From assembly GCA_947650285.1 (NCBI GenBank), contig CANTFL010001448.1, positions 124,001-188,000 on the forward strand: DNA of 64,000 nt. The letters are read 5' to 3'. The notes below the pieces were generated by a model, which was given only the letters and a program-made list of their open reading frames with translations, ran no database searches and was not told where the DNA came from. This DNA is from Hyaloperonospora brassicae (lineage: Eukaryota; Oomycota; Peronosporomycetes; Peronosporales; Peronosporaceae). Shown here piece by piece: positions 51,216-62,520 of this stretch (position 1 is its first letter; every line of letters starts with the position of its first letter). The position numbers and the translations under genes were made by a program.

Positions 51216-53409
51216 ATGACGGACGAATCGTCCACAACTGTCATAGCATCGACAAGACAGCATGACAACAGAGGTGGCCCACCAGTTCCCCGGTCGTCTA
51301 CGAGTCGACACAGTGTGTCGCCCGTGCTGCAGTTCTGGAAAGCGTTCGATCTCGACAGTAAGCGCGTGGTGCTCGATGCACAGGGGGAGTACGATCAAGA
51401 GCGACAAAGACGCGAGTGTGCGCTCCCGCAAGAAACTGGCAGAGACGACGCGACAGTTCCGACGCCTGGCGTGTGATTCTGAGAAGGCTGCGGCTCTGGG
51501 ACCGCTTTTAAAGGCGTACCAGGAGGAGATCGACCATCTCACGCGTCGAGCCAAATATTCCGAAAATGCGTTTTTCCAGCTGTATAAGGGACTCTATGCT
51601 GCTCCGGATCCTGCACCAGCTCTATCGCTCGTGGCCTCGGGCTCTGATACCGATGACTTGCGCATCGAGAACGCGAAATTGAAGCGAGAATTGAAAGACT
51701 TTGAAGCCGAGTTCGCGACGTTGAAGAATCAGGATATCACGATCCGGAATCTCGAAGAACAAGTTGCAGCTGCTGCAAGGGAACAGGAAGACGCGATCCA
51801 TGAGCAAGTGATGCTACGGACAAGAGAACTGGAAAGTCAGCTGGAAAATGGACGTCTCGAATGGGCACAACAGCGACGAGACTATGAACGTCGATTGGAA
51901 ACTGCTCGCGCTGAGCTACAGGACGCTTTCGTGAGACTGGATGCCATGCAGTCGGAGCTGTTTGCACACAAGCAGCGGTCAGGACGGGCTCGTAATGCAC
52001 TGGACGCCGAAATGGAAGCGATGTCGCAGGAATCGCTCTTGTCACAGACGCTGCAGTTGGAAAATGCCCAATTGAAGAAACAGCTTGATGAGCTGCTCAG
52101 TCTTTCGACGACGTCGGGGACCTCGGACGGGCACTCTTCAGTGCTGCCAAGAGCTGGTACAGCTAGAGGTGAGACCGTTCAGGCGGCCAGGGGGATGCAG
52201 GCAGAACAGGAAGCAGTGATTGCGTTATTGCGACAGGAAGTGTTTCGTCTCAAGGAGGCCCTTGCGACGTCAAGTGCAGCTGCAGCCGAGGATACAAAGC
52301 GACTAGAAAGCGCTCTGGAGAGTGCGCAGCGTAGTATGAAGGATCTTGGAGCCCAGCTGGCAGCTCGCCCGACGATCGAGAAGTTTCACGAGGTGACCCG
52401 GAAGCTGCATGTGTTGCAGCAGCTGGAGTACAATGTTGTCGACAGTGATGATGGTGATGGTGATTGTGATGATGTTGGAGGAAGCAACGTGCACGCTGCA
52501 GTCGCAGCCGAGAACAGTGAAGCTGTGGGTGGACTGCAGGCGGCTACTGTTGAAGTCGAAAGAATACTCGTGTCTCGAGTACGTCGCCTGGAGCACTCAC
52601 TCCAAGAGTGCGAGAGATTGCTGCAGACTCGAACGTCGTCACTGCAGGAGGTCCAGAGTGCTCTTCACGACCGCGACGCTAAGATCCAAGAGCAGGCAAC
52701 GCTCATTCGCAGCCTCGAAGAAGGTGTAGCTGCACTCGAGAAAGCTCAACGAACTCGTGCTTCGGGTGTTATTGGGGGCGACATTGGGTCCGAGATCCTC
52801 TTGGATGCGATGGAAGATCAATTTACTGGGACCTCGAGTGCGAGCAGGGCGGCAGCAGCAGATGCCACGTCTTCGATCTCAGCCACGTCGTCGGATAGCA
52901 AGATGCTAGAGATTGTCCGTGGCCAGCGCGATCGGTTTCGCGAGCGCATGAAGGAGTGTCAGAGCGAGAAAAATCGCGCAGAAGAGCTGGCGCAGTCGTA
53001 CAAGAGCACGGTGGCCCGTCTCGAGAATGACAACATGCAGCTGTACCACAAGATCCGCTACTTGCAGAGTTACGGCGGCGACAGCAAGTCGGCTACATCT
53101 CGCATGAAGCCTGGCTCTGTCCTGGCGCTGGAAGATGGAACTGCAGGGACGCCTGACGTTGAAGCGCGGTACCGTGGCATGTACGAAGCCAAAATGAATC
53201 CGTTCGTGCAGTTTAACAAGATGGAGAAGCAGCAGCGTTTCACGAATCTCAATCCCGTGGACAAGATCTTGCTGACAAGTGCCAAGCTGCTGCTGGCCCA
53301 CCGCATCACGCGCAACATGGCGTTTGGGTACATCTTGCTACTCCACTTTCTCGTCCTAGCCACGCTCTATTCCTTCATGCACGTTTGTGAAGTCACGAAC
53401 GACTCGTAA
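51216..53409 (+). CDS. CASP: CASP-type golgin (CUX1-related), with an apparent 1-base frameshift
   Basis: Coiled-coil Golgi membrane protein involved in retrograde intra-Golgi traffic. The N-terminus SPVLQFWKAFDLDSKRVVLDAQG is in the frame opened by ATG 51216; from ASVRSRKKLAETTRQF onward the protein is in the frame that stays open from 51262 to 53409. The switch falls at a G5 run (51383-51387): one G too many explains it. The body (residues about 90-640) is nearly continuous coiled coil rich in Glu, Gln, Arg and Leu. The C-terminus has the family signature: YEAKMNPFVQFNKMEKQQR, then a conserved basic stretch and one transmembrane helix (FGYILLLHFLVLATLYSF) with a short tail. About 730 aa, as usual. 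I regard the gene as functional and the frameshift as a probable assembly error. Confidence 0.9.
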
Positions 53410-53587
53410 CAATACACGTTCAAATACCGCACAAAAAATTGACTTTCAAGTTTCGAACAAAAAACCCGCGCACAAAAAGCTGACGAATATGTAATATTTG
53501 CGCCCAAGTGCGAGCGACGTTTGACACGGGCGAACGTAGCGCAGTGAAGTAACACGTTCACGTGGTGTCCCAGCGCCGCTGCCCCAC

Positions 53588-54103
53588 GTGAGACTTTCCA
53601 TACTACCAAAGTCCGTCATGAGGTGGCAGACTGCGACCAAAATCGTGCTCTGGCTGCCTGTTGGCGTGACGGTCAACGCGCTGGGCGTGAGTCTCGCGAG
53701 CGTCAAAGGCCGATCCATGCAGCCCGCACTGAACGACGGACTGTCTCAAGACGCCGTGCGCGACCGCGTGCTGCTCGACAAGTTCTCGGTGCAGATACGT
53801 CATCGCTACAGGAGGGGCGACGTCGTTGTACTCGCATCCCCCGAAGCTCCGGGGCAGTTTCTGACCAAGCGACTCGTGGGACTCGAAGGAGATGTGGTGA
53901 CGGACCGCAGGGGCCGCTACTGTCTGGTGCCCCCGGGTCGGTGCTGGGTCGAGGGCGACAACCCGACGTGCAGTGACGACAGCAACGCGTTCGGACCTGT
54001 GCCGCTGGCGCTCATTGACTCGCGCGTACTGGCAGTCGTATGGCCATGGAAGGAGGTGAAGGTCGTGCGTCGAAAGCTGCTGCCGGACCGCGTGGATGTG
54101 TAG
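53588..54103 (+). CDS. IMP2: Mitochondrial inner membrane protease subunit 2 (S26 signal peptidase family)
   Basis: 171 aa, single exon. Cleaves presequence sorting signals in the intermembrane space together with subunit 1. One N-terminal transmembrane helix (about residues 19-38); catalytic Ser43 in KGRSMQPAL and catalytic Lys94 in FLTKRLVGLEGD, the Ser-Lys dyad of type I signal peptidases; and the box WVEGDNPTCSDDSNAFGPV. The SMQP loop and the KR pair with the GLEGD box fit subunit 2 better than subunit 1. ATG 53588 gives the longest form; Met11 is an alternative. Lies 178 bases after CASP on the same strand. Confidence 0.92.
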   Translation: MRLSILPKSVMRWQTATKIVLWLPVGVTVNALGVSLASVKGRSMQPALNDGLSQDAVRDRVLLDKFSVQIRHRYRRGDVVVLASPEAPGQFLTKRLVGLEGDVVTDRRGRYCLVPPGRCWVEGDNPTCSDDSNAFGPVPLALIDSRVLAVVWPWKEVKVVRRKLLPDRVDV

Positions 54104-54873
54104 GAGGAGAAGGAGGAGGAGAATAGAAAACCAGGTAGCAGTTTTGTGGCATCGACAGGTGCGAAAGGCTGTGGATGTGAGCTATTCCGGCTATTGCCAA
54201 CTAGCTGCAAGGGGGTGGGCGACGTAGTGGTGACAGGAGAGAAGGACATGGGGTTGTATGGTGATGAGGTCAGTGAGCGACAAGACGACGTGTCCAGCGT
54301 TGCACAAGTCTCTTTTTGCTCGTGGAGCAGTCGGACCACTTGTTGGGTCGTGCAGTGCGTGGACGTTGATCCGGTTTTCGATATGTTCTGCAGCGTTAGC
54401 ACACGTCAGTCGTTGTGTCAAACGTGCAGCGGTGTGAATGCCGTGTTCTTGTTTCGGTCAACTGGTGTGATGGCAGATGCGGAAGGAAGAGCCGCACTGT
54501 TGTAGGGAATAGTAGACGCTGGTATTCATATATCCGACTGCGATCTTCTTGGTGACTCACACAGAGCGATCCTTACAAACAGAGCGATCCTTACAAACAG
54601 AGCGATCCTCACAAACAGAGCGATCCTTTTGTAGATACGCATTGTCACGTCAGAGTACAGGCTGACCAACGCCCGAAGCGAAATACATAGGCGAAGAGAA
54701 ACGCTTAGTATGTGGTGCACTGGTGCAAATGTGTACCTTGGAAACGACGGGTTGACTACTCTTTTGTAAATACACATGAAAGACTATGATACACTACAGA
54801 CAGACACTGCAGGGGACGGGTTTCCGATCACGAGCGGCGACAGCACTTGATGTCCACGCAGCCACTGGCCCTC
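54104..54873. other. Intergenic region between IMP2 and the FYVE gene
   Basis: About 770 bases between convergent genes. A plus-strand frame (54146-54505) and minus-strand frames are open, but without motifs; they are probably not genes. Contains the 18-bp repeat listed separately. Confidence 0.5.
54560..54632. repeat. 18-bp tandem repeat, four units
   Basis: ACAAACAGAGCGATCCTT repeated about four times in a row with one or two substitutions. Downstream of IMP2; no function suggested by sequence. Confidence 0.85.
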
Positions 54874-55713
54874 TCAATTGCAAAAGCGGCGAATACGAGC
54901 CGAGTCCGACTGGTTGATAAGTGCGTTTGTCTTGCAGTCAATGGAGCAAAAGCTCTCAGCTGGCGCAAGTGCTTTCTGGAACGACTGGGTGCAATTGTGG
55001 CACTTGCTCGTCTCCGAGTGGATCGTCGTGCCATAGTGCGACGCACAGTTCTCGCGCGTGACTTCGTCACTGAGGACGTAAAAGGCACTGCGACCGGATC
55101 CGTTCCACGGCTTGAGCGTCACGTAGCCATAGTCCACGAGGCGCAAGAACAGCGCAGCGCATCCCGTGCGACTGGACATGATGCCAGCATCCATGAGCCA
55201 GCTCACGGCCTCGGATTGCACAAAGTACTGGTACTGCACCTTGAACCGTTTCGTGCGGGACGTCTGCGTCAGCACTTCCACCGCACAGAAAATGAGCTCT
55301 TCTTGCACGTCTCCCACTTGCTCGTTTTCCGACGACTCGCTGGACGCAGCTGCCGACTCCAGACCGGACAGCGAGTTCATCGAGCCAGACGAGGCCATTG
55401 TCGTGGTCGTAGACTTGGCCAGTGCGTTGCACTGCGTGCACACGCGCACGCGGCCCTTGTAGCCGAGTTCAGGCAGCCGCACAGAAAAGGGCGAACACTC
55501 GCCGCAGACGAGCTCCCCACAGGCACGACAGTGGTGTCGGCGTCGTGTCCAGATGGAAAAGTCGTTGCCACAGCAGAGACACGAGGCGCTGGCCGCATCA
55601 GGGCGCCAGGGCGGTGGGCCCTTCCCGTTCGATCTCAGGCTGCTGGTGGTCGTTGCAGTAGGAGGAGTAGCCAGCGATAGCGGCAAGTCGCACGTGATCA
55701 TCGATACGCCCAT
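54874..55713 (-). CDS. FYVE zinc-finger protein with a DEP-like segment
   Basis: 279 aa, single exon, start MGVSMITCDL. A FYVE finger at about residues 44-97: CLCCGNDFSIWTRRRHHCRA (the RRHHCR patch binds phosphatidylinositol 3-phosphate), CGELVCGEC and RVRVCTQC, giving eight zinc-binding Cys/His. A Ser/Thr-rich linker follows, then residues about 155-220 (YFVQSEAVSWLMDAGI ... ALFLRLVDYGYVTLKPWNG) that look like a DEP or related winged-helix domain, and a C-terminal Cys-pair region (KCHNCTQSFQ ... FCSIDCKTNA), possibly a second small zinc site. It should act on endosomal membranes. Oomycetes have large families of such FYVE proteins. Specific role unknown. Confidence 0.87.
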   Translation of the reverse strand: MGVSMITCDLPLSLATPPTATTTSSLRSNGKGPPPWRPDAASASCLCCGNDFSIWTRRRHHCRACGELVCGECSPFSVRLPELGYKGRVRVCTQCNALAKSTTTTMASSGSMNSLSGLESAAASSESSENEQVGDVQEELIFCAVEVLTQTSRTKRFKVQYQYFVQSEAVSWLMDAGIMSSRTGCAALFLRLVDYGYVTLKPWNGSGRSAFYVLSDEVTRENCASHYGTTIHSETSKCHNCTQSFQKALAPAESFCSIDCKTNALINQSDSARIRRFCN

Positions 55714-57191
55714 GTCGCTCGTGACGGGGGTCCCACCCTACTGTACGTATAAATGTCGGGAGGTACGTAGGTGCGTACGTAAGTAGGTATGTACGGATAT
55801 GTCGATGTTCGATGGAACTTCTCGACAGAAGCGCTCGCGTTTCGATGTTTCGCTCGACGGACGCAATACACGCGAAATTCGAAAGTGAACCGGCTAATGT
55901 GGCATTAAAGCACTTCTGCAGGAGTCACAGACGAGGCAGACGACGTGAGAACCACACGAGACGACCTCGTCTGCCCAGGAGTCCGTGGCGCATCACCTCG
56001 AAACCTCTGTAGTGGCATGACTTTCCCGTCCTCGGTTTCAATACAACCGCAGGTCAATGGCACCTGTCAAACAGCCTGGGTGCCAAATCGACGCGGGCGC
56101 GTCATGATCGCTGCTGGTGCTGGACACTGACGAAGGTGGACGGACGGGAGGCCGAGAGCTGCAAACTCACTGCCGCTCGCGTGGCGAACAGTTCGTTTAC
56201 CACGTGGCAGCGCCATAGACTGTCGGTTGACACTGCAGACTTTATAGGGATTTGTCGGCGCTTTGACACCGACTTGATTGAAGCTGTAGACACCCAGTGC
56301 AAAGCCAGCAAATCCTGACTTGACATGGCTCCACCGCCTTTCAGCAATGTACAGCAAGAAGTTACCCCACACTAGCGGCTCGAGCGCTTCTTCGTCTGCC
56401 GTCATCGTTTGCTCGTGCATGGAGACTCGAGCAGTAGCTGATCTACAAACTGGCAAGTCCAGCGGTCAGGGAAGCCTGACGGCCACGCGAAAGCCGGACG
56501 GCCGCGTGAGTTGGGCCTACGTCGCCCATTTCGCGCATGAATCTGGTTCGGTTCCACATACACACAGTTTGCCCGAGACGACGGCGCTTGATTTCGCGGT
56601 GAAAAATTCTCCTCAGGCCATGCTGGTAAGTTCCGCCTCTAAATGCAATCACCCTGCAGTGGTACAATACGGAAGCGAGCAGATGCAGGCAAGGGGCGCC
56701 TTGCTAACGCGGTCCTTAGTGAGCACCACCGTCCTGTTGTCAAGCAACCAGCTCAGTTCGTGTACCTCGGACGGCCGCTCAACGCCATCACTGCAAAGCC
56801 ATCTCGTACCAACGTGCGGCGCTGACTATCCATCGTGCCTTCTTCAAGGATTGCTCGGTGAAAACGATGTCCATCTGGTGACCACACGACAACGCCTCTC
56901 TGCTCTTTGCCATTGAGTCCGTTGCTACAAACATGTTGGACAGCATGATGCAGCAACCGCAGGCGGCGATTGCCAGCCAAGCACTGTAGCGAGGCCGAGC
57001 ACAGGATACCCATGATTATAGTCTCCGCTTGACTCGGTTGGTCTCTTGTTAGCCAGACACCAGATGTCTAGGCGGAAGCAGATGGGCCATCGCGTTTGCA
57101 AATCAACGAACGAGGAGCTGATCCGCCTGCCGCTCCAGCTCTCAGTAAATCAAGATAGAGTCTCTAACGCCCCAACGTTTCATTCCTTCCT
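55714..57191. other. Unresolved region between the FYVE gene and the LINE
   Basis: Starts with a GTAC/GTAG-rich simple stretch (55743-55800) in the FYVE 5' flank. From about 56070 to 57010 frames are open on both strands (plus 56320-56916 with a good GTAAGT donor at 56628; minus 56067-56456 and 56753-57013), so a small intron-containing gene is likely, but no domain or consistent exon chain could be established. The LINE 5' end lies somewhere near 57050-57190. Confidence 0.4.
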
Positions 57192-57806
57192 TTGCTCGGA
57201 TCGTCCACTCGCTCGTCCGGGCGACTTGGAGTGTCGCCAATTCAAAGCCTGGGCGAGAGCTCGATTCCTGCATACTGGACACGCGCTCAAGGTGTCGTGC
57301 ACGGAGCTTCGTATCCGACTCAATCGCTACATGCGTGCGCGGGCGCCTGCCTCATATTCTCGCGGGCCGCCGTAGCCAGCTTTGTTATTCGAGATAGAGC
57401 TGGCGCCCGGTCCGCTCTTCCGATCGGAGCACTTCGGGCCACAGCTTTGGAAAATGTCGATACCTATGGGCGCCTTCGATTGCTGCGGGATTGGGCGGCA
57501 CCCAATGCCATTCCATACCACCAGCACACGCCGCGGCTCGGGGACGTGACCTATGTCTCCCAAAATGTCCGCGGTTTTAAACAGACTTCTCGATTCAAAT
57601 GGATGTCGGCATGGCGCGGCGCGCGGCAACGACATCGCCCTCTTGCGTGGTTCATTCAGGAAACTCATGTGAGCACAGAGGAGGAGGCGAAATCCTTGGC
57701 GGACACCTGGACACGTTTATGGGGTCTCCAGTCAGCGTCTAGTGCTCCTCCACTCTCCTACTGGAGTACAGGCTCTTCCTCTCAAGGGGGGTCGCGATTC
57801 TTTTGA
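57192..57806 (+). CDS. LINE ORF2, N-terminal part of the endonuclease
   Basis: From about 57543 this frame encodes the start of the AP-type endonuclease: [18 protein letters not shown] (first catalytic Asn region) and [15 protein letters not shown] (catalytic Glu). Residues before that have no recognised domain. It stops at 57804-57806 just after a G6 run (57786-57791); the next frame continues the same domain, so 57192-61996 is a single gene split by one base. Confidence 0.85.
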   Translation: MLGSSTRSSGRLGVSPIQSLGESSIPAYWTRAQGVVHGASYPTQSLHACAGACLIFSRAAVASFVIRDRAGARSALPIGALRATALENVDTYGRLRLLRDWAAPNAIPYHQHTPRLGDVTYVSQNVRGFKQTSRFKWMSAWRGARQRHRPLAWFIQETHVSTEEEAKSLADTWTRLWGLQSASSAPPLSYWSTGSSSQGGSRFF

Positions 57807-60800
57807 ATCCTCAATCAGCGTCTCAAGCTTCTCCATGGAAGCCAGACTTATGGACAACACGGGCGCTTGCTCTAATGCTCGACGGAGATGTGTTGCTCAA
57901 TGTTTACGCCCCTAATGTGCGGCCGGACCGTGAATCGTTTTTTCGTAGTCTATCCGCTTGGGATTTACGCGACCACCCGACCGTCCTTGTAGGTGACTTT
58001 AATTGCGTGCTCAGCCCAGCGGTCGATCGGTACGGTCAGCACCGTTCCTATCGGTCGGAAAGCCCAGCGCTAGATGCTCTACTTTCCTCCGCCGAGTTGT
58101 CTGATGCGAGGGTGCTTCGGGACCATGCGGATGAGGACGCCGCCGATGACTTTGATGATCATTTTACCTATTGGGAAGGAGGTCACGCCAGTCGTATCGA
58201 CCGCTTTTACGTCCCCGACCATTGGGTTGATCGGGTCCAGTGGGTGTCCACCTCCCCACCCCCGCTACCGTCCGATCATCAGCAGGTGGTGCTTCACCTG
58301 CGAGCCTCGGAGCGTCCGCTTCACCCGCGACCTTGTCGCCGGGTCACTTATCCCATTCAAACCCCGCATCCTGAACAGGTTCTTGCGGAGTTGATCCAGG
58401 ACATGGATCGTTTGGCGGTTGGACAAGGGGCATCGACGGTATCATGGGATGCTGGTTTAGCTATCTGCATCCAGTGTATTCACAGGGTTCGAAAGCGGGA
58501 TAAACAGAGACGTGCCAGGCTGCGTCGCAAGTGCCTGTACCGCAGCACCTGTAATCTAACGTCGCGGCAGCAGTGGATTGAGCATAACGTGGAGGAATTC
58601 CGTCGCGAACATCTCGTACTGCTCGGGCAGCGCCTCGAGCGGTCCTCGGATCTGTTACGATGGACATTCCAACGGGTGTCTAATTGGGAGCGCGACCAGT
58701 GCGTCACGAACATATTTCAGCTCCACGGTCCTTCCTTTGTCGGGAACCTGTCAATTGCTGATAAATTTGCGTCCGAGTGGTCGTCCGTCCTGGGAATCAG
58801 TCACCGTACGACGTCGCTCAGAGATCTGCCCTCGGCCATCAGACGGTTCGTGCGCGTCCCCAGCGCCCGGAAGCTGTCTGGTGCTGATAATATGGCTCTT
58901 TTTTCCTGTGTAACGGAAGCGGAGGTTCTGACGGCTGTCACCAGTCTCAGTCGCCATAAGGCGGCGGGGCCGGATGGTCTCAACAATGACTTCTACAAAG
59001 ATACACCTGCTCTCCTCGTTCCAGCTCTTGTAGCCATCAGCAACCAAATTTTGGAAGGCGCCGACCCACCGCCCTCCTTTCTCGAGGCCCTAATTATCCC
59101 CTTACGGAAGAAGGGGAATTCGACAGATGCCATGGACTATCGGCCTATTTCCCTACTGCAAACAAGCTACAAGATCTTTGCCAAGGTTCTGGCCACGCGC
59201 TTGCAGCGCGTTCTACCGCAACTTATTGGGCAGTCGCAGCAAGGTTTTGTTCACGGCAGGCAGATGATGAAGCTCGTGATGATGATGTTGGCTCAAATAG
59301 CCACGGCTCGGCACGATGAGACTCGCACAGCTCTCCATAGCCGTGCCATCCTTTTACTCGACTTTCGCAAGGCTTACGATACGGTCGATCGAGACTTTTT
59401 GTATGAGGCGCTACGCAGCTTTGGTTTCGACGAACGTTATATTCAGCTTATTCATCGGCTGCATGCAGGGACGACGGCATCGTTTCTCGTCAATGGTGAG
59501 CTTTCCAAGCCTATCCCCGTGGTATCGGGCATTCGACAAGGGTGCCCACTCGCCCCTCTTCTTTTTCTATTGGCGGTAGAGCTCTTGGGGCTGGCCATTC
59601 ACCAATCTCCTGACCTGAGCGGTCTTCCGGTCCCAGGCGACGGGACAGGTTCTCATACCTTTTCCGCCTTTGTTGATGACTCGACCATATTTCTCGAGGC
59701 AGCACGACAGTTGCCGGCGGCGCTCCAGCTCGTGCAACAGTTTGGCGCTCTGTCCGGATTGCATGCGCAACCGGCTAAGAGCAAACTGATTTTCTTAAAC
59801 CGCGCGATTCGATTAGTTGATTTCCACGGCATCTCGGTCCTTCAAGCGGGGGAGACCACGCGGTACTTGGGGTACGAGATTGGGACGGGTGATCTCCAAC
59901 ATCGCAATTGGGCGCTCCGAATTCGCCGGCTGCAGCGGCGTCTGCTCACGGCTTCACAAATATCGACCAGTGTTGCTTCTCGAGTAATCATTCTAAACGC
60001 CGTCATCTTACCGTCGATCCTGTTCACGGCGGCCGTTTTTGAGATCCCGTCATGGGCCAGCAAAGACATTCAAAATCTCTACAAACAATTTTTGTGGGAC
60101 CATTCGACCTCGACGGACGCGCGCCGTCATAAAATCAACCCTGGTTTGCTGTACACGCCGAAGAAAGCCGGTGGGGTTGGTCTAGCCTCGGTGGAGGTGG
60201 CCATCAAAACGCAACGGACCAAACACGCGCTGCGCTGGCTCACCCAATCGCACGACAAGTATTTTAATGCTTGGAGGTCCTGGGCGTACCAAGGCGGAGC
60301 TACCGGTTCGGGTATGGTCATGCATACATGGCTGCGTAGCCGGGAACGGCCTTTACGCATCAGCAGGTCTTCGCTGGCTTTCGTGGCTAAAGATCTAGAC
60401 TTGCTTCTTGAGCCGTCGGCGGCGCACGCTGGTCAACGACGGGATCGGACATCGTCTTTTCTTGATTCTCTCGTACTACATGCGGTAAGTCGATGGATAG
60501 GGCGTGGCTGGGAACTACACTTTTCCACTACGTTACCTGACGAAGTCCCTCCTCCGGAGGGTTCTGGTTATCAACTACGCGCGGTGCGTCAATTTTGGGG
60601 GACGTTTGGCTGGTCCGGCAATCCGTGGATCCGGGATGCTAAAGGTGTGAAGTTGTTGCACTCGAAGTTCAATCAAATAGCCGCCTGCTCTATCGCTGAC
60701 CTGCACATTTGGAGGACGGGCCCGACCACCTATGTTTTCACCATCCCGCCCTCGCGGCCAGAGGGAGTCACGTATTCCCAGCCGAAGCTTCGCCGGTGGG

Positions 60801-61996
60801 CGACAGCAATTTTATTGGCGTCTCCGTTATGTACGGTCGGGTCAGAATTGGGCGTGGCGGCAGCATTATCTCTTCGGCATCCCCCCCCATTTCGTTATGA
60901 ATATGACTGGGTCACTGTGAGTCGGGGTTGCGTCGTGGGAGCTCGCAGGAATTCACTAGAGGAGAGAGACGGAATGGTGCAGTTACGCCAGGGCTCCGAT
61001 GGGCTGCATTGGTTGTTTCAAGACGGCCTACCCGAGCTCCACACGGCGTCGGACGGTGACAGCCAGCGATGGGCTACGCACATCCGGCAGCACGGCGTGG
61101 TCTTTTATGCTCACCCAAGTCACCACCACTTGGCGTGGGGAGTACCCGAAACGGTTCCTAATGGAGCTCTCCGTCAGGCTATTTTGCACCGGGCTTTCTC
61201 GCTGCACAAACACCGACTAACTCGGCCTTTACTACCCTTATTGGAGCGGCTGGATGCAGTCTATCGAGAGGATTCGTGGCTGAGGGCGGCGGCGCATCAG
61301 CAACCATCCCAACTTTGGAAACATGATAACGGACTCTCCGACTATCAAGTTTGGACGGCGTATCGAGTCGCCACCAAGCAGCTAAATTTTCATCATGCCG
61401 GGCGGGCTGCCGACCCCAGCTGCCGGGCCCTGCCTACGTGTCACGGGGTGCCCGAAACGTCGAGGCACGTCTTTTGGGATTGTCAGAAGGCGCGGGCGTG
61501 CTGGGCGAAGTTCATCAGCCATTGGATCGGCGCTTCTGTGTCGAGTGCGGTAGTCCATAGTTGTCTCAGCAACTGTGCGAATCGACAGGCTCCGGCGATC
61601 CCGGCGTTTCAGCGGTCTCGGTTGCTCGAGCGGTTTCACGATGATGCCGCAGCGGGGGAAAAGGTGTGGCGACGGATTTGGTTTTTAATGTGTTCCGTTT
61701 GCATTACGCATTTATGGAGCGAGCGCAACGATGCCGTGTTCAGAGGCGTGCAGTCTACGACGGCTCAAAGTGTCGCCCATTTCTGGACAACCGGCGTCCG
61801 TCAATTAACGGCCTTGGCTATGCGTGAGCATAGAGGGGCGTCGACAGTTCTTCGAGGGGCTCGTTTACATGCCTCCCTTGAACTTTTTACTCTTGAGGCT
61901 AGCGGAGTTTCGCTACCACTAGAGGGGTGCCTTGATCCACCGCCGCGACCGGCGCTGTATTCTAGGCTTAGAAGATTTCAGACTTCTAGCGCGTAA
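57803..61996 (+). CDS. LINE ORF2: endonuclease, reverse transcriptase, zinc finger
   Basis: 1,397 codons. Endonuclease continues with [32 protein letters not shown] (catalytic Asp/Asn), [10 protein letters not shown] and the terminal SDHQQVVL (catalytic Asp-His). RT from about residue 385: [59 protein letters not shown] (first Asp), [15 protein letters not shown] and the catalytic FVDDSTIF. Further on is a zf-RVT-like CCHC region, [21 protein letters not shown]. No RNase H domain is recognised. All catalytic residues are present. It performs target-primed reverse transcription. Confidence 0.93.
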   Translation: MNPQSASQASPWKPDLWTTRALALMLDGDVLLNVYAPNVRPDRESFFRSLSAWDLRDHPTVLVGDFNCVLSPAVDRYGQHRSYRSESPALDALLSSAELSDARVLRDHADEDAADDFDDHFTYWEGGHASRIDRFYVPDHWVDRVQWVSTSPPPLPSDHQQVVLHLRASERPLHPRPCRRVTYPIQTPHPEQVLAELIQDMDRLAVGQGASTVSWDAGLAICIQCIHRVRKRDKQRRARLRRKCLYRSTCNLTSRQQWIEHNVEEFRREHLVLLGQRLERSSDLLRWTFQRVSNWERDQCVTNIFQLHGPSFVGNLSIADKFASEWSSVLGISHRTTSLRDLPSAIRRFVRVPSARKLSGADNMALFSCVTEAEVLTAVTSLSRHKAAGPDGLNNDFYKDTPALLVPALVAISNQILEGADPPPSFLEALIIPLRKKGNSTDAMDYRPISLLQTSYKIFAKVLATRLQRVLPQLIGQSQQGFVHGRQMMKLVMMMLAQIATARHDETRTALHSRAILLLDFRKAYDTVDRDFLYEALRSFGFDERYIQLIHRLHAGTTASFLVNGELSKPIPVVSGIRQGCPLAPLLFLLAVELLGLAIHQSPDLSGLPVPGDGTGSHTFSAFVDDSTIFLEAARQLPAALQLVQQFGALSGLHAQPAKSKLIFLNRAIRLVDFHGISVLQAGETTRYLGYEIGTGDLQHRNWALRIRRLQRRLLTASQISTSVASRVIILNAVILPSILFTAAVFEIPSWASKDIQNLYKQFLWDHSTSTDARRHKINPGLLYTPKKAGGVGLASVEVAIKTQRTKHALRWLTQSHDKYFNAWRSWAYQGGATGSGMVMHTWLRSRERPLRISRSSLAFVAKDLDLLLEPSAAHAGQRRDRTSSFLDSLVLHAVSRWIGRGWELHFSTTLPDEVPPPEGSGYQLRAVRQFWGTFGWSGNPWIRDAKGVKLLHSKFNQIAACSIADLHIWRTGPTTYVFTIPPSRPEGVTYSQPKLRRWATAILLASPLCTVGSELGVAAALSLRHPPPFRYEYDWVTVSRGCVVGARRNSLEERDGMVQLRQGSDGLHWLFQDGLPELHTASDGDSQRWATHIRQHGVVFYAHPSHHHLAWGVPETVPNGALRQAILHRAFSLHKHRLTRPLLPLLERLDAVYREDSWLRAAAHQQPSQLWKHDNGLSDYQVWTAYRVATKQLNFHHAGRAADPSCRALPTCHGVPETSRHVFWDCQKARACWAKFISHWIGASVSSAVVHSCLSNCANRQAPAIPAFQRSRLLERFHDDAAAGEKVWRRIWFLMCSVCITHLWSERNDAVFRGVQSTTAQSVAHFWTTGVRQLTALAMREHRGASTVLRGARLHASLELFTLEASGVSLPLEGCLDPPPRPALYSRLRRFQTSSA

Positions 61997-62026
61997 CCAT
62001 CATGTGCAATAGATAGTCATGAATCT

Positions 62027-62126
62027 NNNNNNNNNNNNNNNNNNNNNNNNNNNNNNNNNNNNNNNNNNNNNNNNNNNNNNNNNNNNNNNNNNNNNNNNNN
62101 NNNNNNNNNNNNNNNNNNNNNNNNNN
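62027..62126. other. Assembly gap (100 N)
   Basis: Exactly 100 N, a conventional gap length, so the true distance is unknown. It hides the LINE 3' end and target site. Confidence 0.99.
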
Positions 62127-62520
62127 TGTCTTTCGCGGATGGTGAGCCGAAAGTTCGGTCCATCCAGCTTTGTCGTGTGTCGTGCGGTACACGCTGAGCA
62201 CGCAATGTCACGCACGTGACCAGCACTGGCAAAATTTCCCGCCATCTGTAAATGCGTCGACCCGACCTTGATCATGTCGGTCCATGGTGAAGCTCCGACA
62301 CAAACGAGTCCCACTCGCCGATGGAAGATCTGACGTAACATGACAAAAGCTAAAACGATTGAAGATGTACATTTGTCATGATGGAATGCCGAGACGGATT
62401 TGGTGTCTGTCGTCGCTTTCGACGCGCCTTGTCTGACTACGGATAGAGCCACTTTATAGTCAGAGGGGACGAAGGCTTTGTTGAGATCAGAGTGGGCATC
62501 GATCAACGAATGAGGTTGGT
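62127..62520. other. Unannotated flank right of the gap
   Basis: A minus-strand frame (62126-62506, start MIDAHSDLNKAFVPSD) is open into the gap but shows no recognisable domain. It may be the end of a gene hidden by the gap. Confidence 0.35.

Larger units (their letters stand above)
57192..62026 (+). mobile_element. LINE (non-LTR retrotransposon), nearly intact, runs into gap
   Basis: Plus-strand element with endonuclease, reverse transcriptase and C-terminal zinc-finger region in one ORF2-like frame. No separate ORF1 is seen upstream, so the 5' end may be truncated or undefined. The 3' untranslated region and tail fall in the assembly gap. Only one frame break exists in about 4.8 kb, so it is a young copy. 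Confidence 0.9.

Noticed and set aside
51388..51400. A tiny intron (GTACGATCAAGAG) to explain the CASP frame change
   Set aside because: Thirteen bases is too short for spliceosomal removal; one extra G in the adjacent G5 run is simpler and gives the conserved family sequence.
56067..57013. Small genes on either strand (plus 56320-56916 with a GTAAGT donor; minus 56067-56456 and 56753-57013)
   Set aside because: Several mutually exclusive exon chains are possible and none gives a recognisable protein; recorded only as an unresolved region.
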